From Patescibacteria group bacterium (GTDB lineage: Bacteria > Patescibacteriota > Patescibacteriia > UBA2169): 8,148 nucleotides of DNA. The stretch spans positions 1-8,148 of the forward strand of contig JAHJSI010000008.1 of the NCBI GenBank assembly GCA_018830465.1, given 5' to 3'. A program made the position numbers and the translations under genes. Every line of letters starts with the position of its first letter. Position 1 is the stretch's first letter. The notes under the pieces were generated by a model that saw only the letters and a list, made by a program, of their open reading frames with translations, was not told the DNA's origin and ran no database searches. Below, piece after piece: positions 1 through 3,353 of this stretch.

Positions 1-435
1 AAATAACACATGGTCTCGATTGATGAACATGCTGTCAGTTGGGCCGTGCAATTCATTGCCTAGTTTAACTAAAGACAATTCGCCTTGTTGGTCTGTTGCT
101 TGCTGCTGGCCTTCTTCTGTCTGCTGCAATGGGCGCGTTACCTGCAGATAATAAATATCTTTTGCGATAATCTCAACCGAATTTTGGCTTTTTATCTGAC
201 CAAAATAGACTTGGCCATTCGTAAGAAAGATTGCCTGCCAATCTTTATCAAACCCGCTAAGCTTATTTTTGGAAATCCACATCCACGCGACCGCGGTGAT
301 AACAACCACTAAAACAATCACAAATATGTTTGTGGATCCTTGTCTTTTTTGCTTGTTCATGGAATTGGAAGCCGAGATTTCAGACGGAGAAGACGCAAGA
401 GGCGCTTGAGGAACATCGTTTATTTCTTTTACCAT
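1..435 (-). CDS. Single-pass membrane-anchored hypothetical protein (C-terminus cut by window edge)
   Basis: This leftward reading frame starts at the ATG at 433-435 and stays open to base 1, giving 145 visible residues; the rest lies outside the window. The N-terminal 35 residues are polar (Ser/Pro/Gln-rich, then basic KQKRQ). A single hydrophobic segment follows at about residues 36-54 (NIFVIVLVVVITAVAWMWI), and then a predicted extracytoplasmic part. That part contains WQAIFLTNGQVYFGQI (about 66-81), a Gln-rich insert (about 103-117) and LVKLGNELHGPTDSMFINRDHV (in two parts, about 122-143). From memory this resembles a conserved hypothetical family common in Parcubacteria; no function is known to me. 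A good promoter lies just upstream at 476-503, which supports the start. It is transcribed away from smpB. It is real coding sequence, because codons and the membrane segment are coherent over the whole stretch; the rightward frames over it are shadows. Confidence 0.85.
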   Translation of the reverse strand, partial: MVKEINDVPQAPLASSPSEISASNSMNKQKRQGSTNIFVIVLVVVITAVAWMWISKNKLSGFDKDWQAIFLTNGQVYFGQIKSQNSVEIIAKDIYYLQVTRPLQQTEEGQQQATDQQGELSLVKLGNELHGPTDSMFINRDHVLF

Positions 436-475
436 AAAATTCTCTTTATATTAATGATATTAATTGATAGTCTGT

Positions 476-503
476 ATTTTACTAGATATATTTTTTATGT
501 CAA
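476..503 (-). promoter_or_regulatory. Sigma70-type promoter for the leftward membrane protein gene
   Basis: On the minus strand a perfect -35 box TTGACA (498-503) is followed after 16 bases by TAAAAT (476-481, 5 of 6 matches to the -10 consensus). Transcription would start near 469 and leave a leader of about 33 bases before the ATG at 435. Confidence 0.6.
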
Positions 504-551
504 ATCGAAATATGCACATCCAAAAAAATAATATAGACACAAGCATGGTTC

Positions 552-557
552 TATAAT
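552..557 (+). promoter_or_regulatory. Putative -10 box of smpB
   Basis: A perfect TATAAT lies 20 bases before the smpB start codon. No convincing -35 box is seen at 16-18 bases upstream, so this is a weak call based on the hexamer and its position. A purine-rich AGGAAA (569-574) just before the ATG is a plausible ribosome binding site. Confidence 0.4.
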
Positions 558-577
558 ATAGTAGACATAGGAAACAT

Positions 578-1030
578 ATGGATAATATTCTATCAACTAA
601 CAAAAAAGCTCAAGCTGATTACGAGTTTTTAGAACGTTTTGAAGCTGGAATTAAGCTTACTGGCGCTGAAGTGAAATCAATAAAACTCGGGCGCGCGAAC
701 CTGAAACACAGCTGGGCTGTTATTGGCGCTGACAGTATCCCCCGTCTTTTAAGCTGTTCTATTGCCAGATATGCCCAAGCTGGCTCTTCGCAGGAAAATT
801 ATGACCCCACAATGTCAAGGATTCTGCTTTTGAACAAAAAACAAATTAAATCTCTTATTGGAAAAATCAAAGAAAAAAAATTATCTCTTATTCCAACTAA
901 AATTTATTCAAAATCAGGCCTTATTAAAATTGAGATCGCGCTTGCAAGAGGCAAAAAGAAATATGAAAAACGCGACCAACTTAAAAAGCGAGATATTGAG
1001 CGAGACATTGGAAGAAAACTAAAATCCTAG
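578..1030 (+). CDS. smpB: SsrA-binding protein SmpB
   Basis: SmpB is the protein partner of tmRNA. It binds the tRNA-like end and takes the place of the codon-anticodon helix in the decoding centre, so that stalled ribosomes accept alanyl-tmRNA. At 150 residues it has the usual family length. The N-terminal signature is clear: NKKAQADYEFLERFEAGIKL followed by TGAEVKSIKLGRANL (about residues 8-42). The barrel region ends with LSLIPTKIYSKSGLIKIEIAL, split here as LSLIPTKIYS at about 101-110 and KSGLIKIEIALARGKKKYEK at about 111-130. The basic C-terminal tail (KRDQLKKRDIERDIGRKLKS) is the part known to enter the mRNA channel as a helix. The gene lies 56 bases upstream of its RNA partner ssrA on the same strand. 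The ATG at 578 is preceded by AGGAAA, which supports this start. Confidence 0.97.
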   Translation: MDNILSTNKKAQADYEFLERFEAGIKLTGAEVKSIKLGRANLKHSWAVIGADSIPRLLSCSIARYAQAGSSQENYDPTMSRILLLNKKQIKSLIGKIKEKKLSLIPTKIYSKSGLIKIEIALARGKKKYEKRDQLKKRDIERDIGRKLKS

Positions 1031-1046
1031 TCCAGAGTGTTTTGGG

Positions 1047-1075
1047 TTGACATAATGCGCTAAATACGGTATATT
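1047..1075 (+). promoter_or_regulatory. Strong sigma70-type promoter of ssrA
   Basis: A perfect -35 box TTGACA (1047-1052) is separated by exactly 17 bases from TATATT (1070-1075, 5 of 6 matches). The start of transcription would fall near 1082, a few bases before the mature 5' end of tmRNA at 1087, as expected for a dedicated promoter of an abundant RNA. Confidence 0.85.
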
Positions 1076-1086
1076 TCTTGTGCCAA

Positions 1087-1492
1087 GGGGGTGCTATTTA
1101 GTCGAAAAATATTTTCTTTTACATAAGTCAATCTGTCACCAGCTTGAAAGTGACATTAAAAAAGACAAGCAAACATATAAATGCAACAAGCATTTTTAGC
1201 AAAGCAAAGAACGCAATTGCTCGCGCATTTGCTGTTCCAAGTTTTGCGACAGTTGTAGCTTAATTTAAGCCACAGCCATTGCCTATTTTAGGCCTGACTA
1301 AAATTGACGCAATGTCATACTTCAGGATGCAATCATAGTAGTTCCTAATGCTATGACCAAGCACTTTAGGATAATCTGCGCGTGTTTTGTCTTATTTTTA
1401 TCGCTCAGATGAAATACTAAATAAGAATATGATTGTACATCTAGTGTTAAATTAATATTTTCACGCGGGAGAATAGCCCGCCACCTCCACCA
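1087..1492 (+). ncRNA. ssrA: tmRNA (transfer-messenger RNA)
   Basis: This is a complete one-piece tmRNA of about 406 bases. The 7-bp acceptor stem pairs GGGGGTG (1087-1093) with CACCTCC (1482-1488), including a G3-U70 wobble, the identity element for alanyl-tRNA synthetase. Discriminator A and an encoded CCA end the gene at 1492. A T-stem GCGGG/CCCGC (1465-1469/1477-1481) and a long P2 helix AAAATATT/AATATTTT (1106-1113/1454-1461) are present. Pseudoknot PK1 is visible: GTCAC/GTGAC (1135-1139/1150-1154) interleaved with GCTTG/CAAGC (1142-1146/1166-1170). The tag frame ends with codons for AFAVPSFATVVA and a TAA at 1261-1263, inside a hairpin as in E. coli helix 5. The best resume codon is GCA at 1183, 12 bases after PK1 and with U at -5 and A at -4, which gives a 26-residue tag; GCA at 1204 (19 residues) is the alternative. 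The T-loop AGAATAG is atypical. SmpB is encoded just upstream. Confidence 0.95.
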
Positions 1493-1524
1493 CCCTTCGC
1501 TATGATTACATAGCTATGGGTGGC
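1490..1524 (+). repeat. Palindromic repeat A, copy 1, abutting tmRNA CCA end
   Basis: This 35-base palindrome begins with the terminal CCA of tmRNA. The outer arms CCACCC and GGGTGG (1490-1495/1518-1523) enclose a 3x3 internal loop (TTC opposite TAT) and an inner stem GCTATG/CATAGC with loop ATTA. It matches copy 2 (3218-3252) at 34 of 35 positions. It sits between the tmRNA and the infC start and may form a 3' trailer hairpin on the tmRNA precursor. There is no T-run after it, so it is not a standard terminator. Confidence 0.9.
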
Positions 1525-1537
1525 AGACCAGATATAT

Positions 1538-2095
1538 ATGCAAAGACGATCACCATCATTTTATAGAAAAAGGCGCGACAAGCAACAAATCCAAACATTT
1601 CGCTCAAATGAAAGAATTCGCGTTCCTCGTGTTTTAGTTATTGATGAAAATGGAAATAGCCTTGGTGAATTAGACACCAAAAAAGCTCTTGCAATCGCAA
1701 AGGAAAGAGAATTGGATTTAATTGAAGTTCAGCCAAAAACTAATCCTCCTATCTGCAAAATCCTGAATTTCGGACAATTTCAATACGAGCAGGAAAAACA
1801 CAAGCAAAAACAAAAAGCAAGACAGAAAAAAATTGAAATTAAAGCAGTGCGCATTTCTTTTAGAATAAGCGAACATGACAAACAAACAAAACAAGCTCAA
1901 GCGCAAAAATTCTTAGAACAAGGCAATAAGCTTAAAATTGACATAGTTCTAAAGGGCAGAGAGAAAGCATATATTGGCAAAGCAAAGGAAACTATGGAAA
2001 ATTTCGCAAAAAGTTTAGGAGAAGATATTGCAATTGAACAGCCATTTACAAAACAAGGCGGACGATTATCTCTCACAGTTGCCAAGAAGAGCTAG
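1538..2095 (+). CDS. infC: Translation initiation factor IF-3
   Basis: IF-3 binds the 30S subunit, monitors the initiator tRNA-start codon match and prevents early 50S joining. The N-terminal domain begins at about residue 22 with RSNERIRVPRVLVIDENGNS and LGELDTKKALAIA. It carries the typical DLIEVQPKTNPPICKILNFG (about 65-84) and then a Lys/Gln-rich linker (YEQEKHKQKQKARQKK). The C-terminal domain contains VRISFRISEHD and ends GGRLSLTVAKKS. From the ATG at 1538 the protein has 185 residues, close to the usual 170-180. A GTG at 1520 would add six residues but lies inside the right arm of a palindromic repeat, so I prefer 1538; neither has a Shine-Dalgarno site. No separate promoter is seen, so transcription probably reads through from smpB/ssrA. 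It is followed by rpmI and rplT, the classic order. Confidence 0.95.
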   Translation: MQRRSPSFYRKRRDKQQIQTFRSNERIRVPRVLVIDENGNSLGELDTKKALAIAKERELDLIEVQPKTNPPICKILNFGQFQYEQEKHKQKQKARQKKIEIKAVRISFRISEHDKQTKQAQAQKFLEQGNKLKIDIVLKGREKAYIGKAKETMENFAKSLGEDIAIEQPFTKQGGRLSLTVAKKS

Positions 2096-2097
2096 TT

Positions 2098-2180
2098 GTA
2101 AGACATAAGACTTAAGTCGTAAGTTTGTGCAAAACACTCCCCCACTTAAGTCTTACGACTTAGGACTTACGACCTTATGT
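2098..2180 (+). repeat. Repeated AAGTCGTAAG units forming an imperfect hairpin between infC and rpmI
   Basis: The infC-rpmI gap is built from variants of AAGTCGTAAG and its complement. ACTTAAGTCGTAAG (2110-2123) can pair with CTTACGACTTAGGA (2152-2165) at about 12 of 14 positions. A second unit CTTACGAC (2166-2173) and an outer pair CATAAG/CTTATG (2104-2109/2174-2179) extend the structure. The palindrome ACTTAAGT occurs twice (2110-2117 and 2144-2151). The function is unknown. It could be a dispersed repeat or a leader structure that sets rpmI-rplT expression. Confidence 0.7.
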
Positions 2181-2212
2181 TTGACGAATTATATATAATC
2201 TATTAGTATAAT
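2181..2212 (+). promoter_or_regulatory. Possible promoter of rpmI-rplT
   Basis: TTGACG (2181-2186) resembles a -35 box. At 17 bases spacing the -10 is only TAGTAT (2204-2209). A perfect TATAAT overlaps it at 2207-2212, but with a 20-base spacer. The position, just after the hairpin and about 20 bases before the rpmI start, is suggestive. This is a weak call in a very AT-rich stretch. Confidence 0.35.
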
Positions 2213-2229
2213 CTAGTATAAAGAACAAT

Positions 2230-2430
2230 ATGCCTAACAAACTCAAAACCAACAAATCAGCAGCAAAACGGATAAAAATTACAAAAACTGGAAAAGCAAT
2301 AAAAAGAAAAGCTGGCCAGTGTCATTTTAACGCGCGCGAATCTGGAAAAATCACCATGAATAAGCGCAGAGATGTTCTATTATCAAAAGTAAGCGCCAAG
2401 CAAGTTAAACAACAATTACCATATGCCTAG
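2230..2430 (+). CDS. rpmI: 50S ribosomal protein L35
   Basis: L35 is a small, very basic protein of the large ribosomal subunit. The 66-residue length is typical of the family. The start MPNKLKTNKSAAKRIKITKT and the later KAGQCHFNARESGK (about 27-40) correspond to the conserved K-T-xK-(A/S)-AAKR-x-K-x-T-xTGK and the region that is usually HxxxxKS. The end RDVLLSKVSAKQVKQQLPYA matches the usual C-terminus. Its stop codon overlaps the start of rplT by 8 bases (ATGCCTAG), so the two are probably translationally coupled. Confidence 0.96.
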   Translation: MPNKLKTNKSAAKRIKITKTGKAIKRKAGQCHFNARESGKITMNKRRDVLLSKVSAKQVKQQLPYA

Positions 2431-2770
2431 AGTAAAAAGAGGTACACAACACACAAAACGACGGAGAAATATTCTTGTAAAAGCCAAGGGTTTTAAATGG
2501 GGCAGAAAAAAACTCATTAAAATCGCGAAAACAGCCATCACAAAAGCTGGCGCTCACGCGTATCGCGACAGGCGCGTTAAAAAGCGCACCACAAGGGCTT
2601 TGTGGCAGTTAAAGATTAATGCGGCTGCTCGTGAAGCTGGCACAACATATAGCAAGCTGATTAATGCTTTGAAAAAAGGAAAAATTGAAATTGACAGAAA
2701 GGTTTTGGCTGATCTTGCAGAACATGAGCCAAAGGTGTTTGAGAAAATTGTCAAAGATGTTATCAAATAA
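2423..2770 (+). CDS. rplT: 50S ribosomal protein L20
   Basis: L20 binds 23S rRNA early in 50S assembly, and in several bacteria it also represses its own operon by binding the leader. The protein has 115 residues, the usual length. The basic N-terminal tail MPRVKRGTQHTKRRRNILVK, the motif AKGFKWGRKKL (about 21-31) and the helical part AYRDRRVKKRTTRALWQLKI with NAAAREAGTTYSKLINALKK (about 46-85) are diagnostic. The end (ADLAEHEPKVFEKIVKDVIK) is also conserved. The start overlaps the end of rpmI. A strong intrinsic terminator follows 20 bases after the stop codon. No L20-binding leader could be identified with confidence upstream of rpmI. Confidence 0.97.
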   Translation: MPRVKRGTQHTKRRRNILVKAKGFKWGRKKLIKIAKTAITKAGAHAYRDRRVKKRTTRALWQLKINAAAREAGTTYSKLINALKKGKIEIDRKVLADLAEHEPKVFEKIVKDVIK

Positions 2771-2790
2771 TTCATATAAAACTTTGAACT

Positions 2791-2828
2791 AAAAATCCCC
2801 TGCCGAGATTCGGCGGAGGATTTTTTTT
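2791..2828 (+). terminator. Bidirectional intrinsic terminator after rplT
   Basis: A 12-bp stem with one mismatch (from ATCCCCTGCCGA, loop GAT, to TCGGCGGAGGAT, 2795-2821) is followed by eight T residues (2821-2828) on the + strand. Five A residues before it (2791-2795) give a T-run on the - strand. It can therefore end both the infC-rpmI-rplT transcript and the leftward tRNA-Asp transcript that converges on it. Confidence 0.9.
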
Positions 2829-2838
2829 ATGGCTGCAA

Positions 2839-2904
2839 GCCATCCGGCCTGTCCTCCGTAGCCTTGGCGTAGGAGGAAGCTATGTAATCATAGCAAAGGA
2901 TGGC
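2839..2904 (-). repeat. Palindromic repeat A, copy 3, abutting tRNA-Asp CCA end and carrying a nested repeat B
   Basis: Read on the minus strand from the tRNA-Asp end, it shows arm GCCATCC (2898-2904, containing the tRNA CCA), TTT, inner stem GCTATG/CATAGC with loop ATTA (2879-2894), then repeat B, then the closing arm GGATGGC (2839-2845). The outer arm differs from copies 1 and 2 (CCATCC instead of CCACCC) and the opposite arm changes to match (GGATGG for GGGTGG). After the closing arm comes TTGCAGCC, as after copy 2. The whole could fold as a three-way junction with two hairpins. Confidence 0.85.
2850..2884 (+). repeat. Palindromic repeat B, copy 1 (nested in repeat A copy 3)
   Basis: The outer arms TCCTCC/GGAGGA (2852-2857/2872-2877) flank GTA on both sides of an inner GCC/GGC stem with loop TT. 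The 35-base block, including flanking TG and AGCTATG, matches 3001-3035 at 31 of 35 positions. One T-A pair in the stem here (2855/2874) is C-G in the other copy (3006/3025), a compensatory change. Confidence 0.85.
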
Positions 2905-2977
2905 GGGGACGACCGGACTCGAACCGGCGACCTCCTGCGTGACAGGCAGGCGCTCTAACCAACTGAGCTACGCCCCC
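2901..2977 (-). tRNA. tRNA-Asp (anticodon GTC)
   Basis: The minus strand folds as a full cloverleaf of 77 bases. The acceptor stem is GGGGGCG with CGTCCCC, and the D-arm runs GCTC-AGTTGGTTA-GAGC. The anticodon stem CCTGC/GCAGG encloses loop CTGTCAC, so the anticodon is GTC. The T-arm is GCCGG, TTCGAGT, CCGGT with a canonical loop. Discriminator G73, an aspartate identity base, and an encoded CCA (minus strand, 2903 to 2901) complete it. The CCA merges into repeat A copy 3. A promoter lies at 3057-3084, leaving a leader of about 70 bases that contains repeat B copy 2 and a broken duplicate of this tRNA's 5' end. Confidence 0.97.
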
Positions 2978-2988
2978 GTATAATGGGA

Positions 2989-3040
2989 AACCAACTGCAT
3001 TGTCCCCCGAAGCCTTGGCGTAGGGGGAAGCTACGCCCCC
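2989..3040 (-). pseudogene. Duplicated tRNA-Asp 5' fragment interrupted by repeat B
   Basis: The first 21 bases of tRNA-Asp (acceptor 5' strand to D-loop) recur upstream in two pieces: GGGGGCGTAGCT at 3029-3040 and CAGTTGGTT at 2989-2997 (minus-strand sequences). In the intact gene these pieces are contiguous at 2957-2977. Between the pieces lie 31 bases (2998-3028) made up almost wholly of repeat B copy 2. The fragment has no anticodon or 3' half, so it is a remnant and not a second tRNA. Confidence 0.75.
3001..3035 (+). repeat. Palindromic repeat B, copy 2, in the tRNA-Asp leader
   Basis: A perfect palindrome: arms TCCCCC/GGGGGA (3003-3008/3023-3028), internal GAA opposite GTA, inner GCC/GGC with loop TT. 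It is the partner of copy 1 at 2850-2884. In both copies the element sits directly before AGCTA(T/C)G on the + strand, although that sequence belongs to different neighbours (repeat A there, tRNA fragment here). The GGGGG arm could alternatively pair with CCCCC at 3036-3040. Confidence 0.85.
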
Positions 3041-3056
3041 ATAAAGCAACAAAACA

Positions 3057-3084
3057 AGTATAACAAAAAACCTTAAAAAATCAA
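3057..3084 (-). promoter_or_regulatory. Promoter of tRNA-Asp
   Basis: On the minus strand TTGATT (3079-3084) is followed after 16 bases by TATACT (3057-3062, 5 of 6 matches). It lies back to back with the tRNA-Ser promoter; the two -35 boxes are 7 bases apart. Confidence 0.6.
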
Positions 3085-3091
3085 GCACAAG

Positions 3092-3120
3092 TGGACAAAA
3101 CCCAAGTATTATGCTATTTT
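3092..3120 (+). promoter_or_regulatory. Promoter of tRNA-Ser
   Basis: TGGACA (3092-3097, 5 of 6 matches to the -35 box) is followed after 17 bases by TATTTT (3115-3120, 4 of 6). The predicted start near 3127 is just before the mature tRNA-Ser 5' end at 3131. The -10 box is weak. Confidence 0.5.
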
Positions 3121-3130
3121 ATTTATGCGT

Positions 3131-3220
3131 GGAGAGGTGCCAGAGCGGTCGAATGGGACAGTCTTGAAAACTGTTGAGCCTTTACGGGTTCCGTGGGTTC
3201 GAATCCCACCCTCTCCGCCA
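3131..3220 (+). tRNA. tRNA-Ser (anticodon TGA)
   Basis: This is a 90-base class II tRNA with a long variable arm. The acceptor stem is GGAGAGG/CCTCTCC (3131-3137/3210-3216), with discriminator G and encoded CCA (3218-3220). The anticodon stem ACAGT/ACTGT holds loop CTTGAAA, so the anticodon is TGA, reading UCN serine codons. The variable arm (from about TGAGCC to TTCCG) and the T-arm with canonical loop TTCGAAT (GTGGG/CCCAC) fit tRNA-Ser. The CCA is also the first part of the left arm of repeat A copy 2. Confidence 0.97.
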
Positions 3221-3252
3221 CCCTTCGCTATGATTACATAGCTACGGGTGGC
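3217..3252 (+). repeat. Palindromic repeat A, copy 2, abutting tRNA-Ser CCA end
   Basis: The outer arms GCCACCC/GGGTGGC (3217-3223/3246-3252) include the tRNA discriminator and CCA. The internal loop has TTC opposite TAC, and the inner stem is GCTATG/CATAGC with loop ATTA. The right arm can also pair onward: GGTGGC, loop TTGCA, GCCACC (3247-3263), an alternative hairpin that excludes the first. TTGCAGCC also follows copy 3, so this tail is part of the repeat. No T-run follows. Confidence 0.9.
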
Positions 3253-3304
3253 TTGCAGCCACCTTAATATAAAACAAATGAGGATTTAGAAAAGTAAAGA
3301 AGGG

Positions 3305-3342
3305 TGTCGCCCGTAGCTCTGTATCCAGAGCGAAGGGGGACA
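3305..3342 (+). repeat. Palindromic repeat C upstream of the MBL-fold gene
   Basis: The arms TGTCGCCC/GGGGGACA (3305-3312/3335-3342) match with one mismatch. They enclose GTA opposite GAA and an inner stem GCTCTG/CAGAGC with loop TATC. The architecture is the same as repeats A and B, but the inner stem differs in sequence. It ends 12 bases before the inferred first codon of the hydrolase and may have disturbed its original start region. Confidence 0.8.
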
Positions 3343-3353
3343 AATTAACCGCT

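Noticed and set aside
85..531. Two rightward open frames (75 and 63 codons)
   Set aside because: They lie opposite the coherent leftward membrane protein gene and its promoter, have no recognisable domains and no ribosome binding site.
1490..1524. Repeat A as an ordinary rho-independent terminator of ssrA
   Set aside because: The stem is plausible, but no T-run follows on the + strand, and infC starts 14 bases later with no promoter of its own.
1718..2085. Leftward open frames inside infC
   Set aside because: Shadows of a highly conserved gene on the other strand; no family features.
2888..3088. Leftward 66-codon open frame containing GGVAQLVRAPACHAGGRRFESG-like sequence (start of that string only is diagnostic: GGVAQLVRAP)
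   Set aside because: This is the familiar spurious translation of a tRNA gene; the frame covers tRNA-Asp and palindromic repeats.
1490..3342. CRISPR array
   Set aside because: The repeats are palindromic, few, unevenly spaced, in both orientations and without spacers of uniform size or cas genes.
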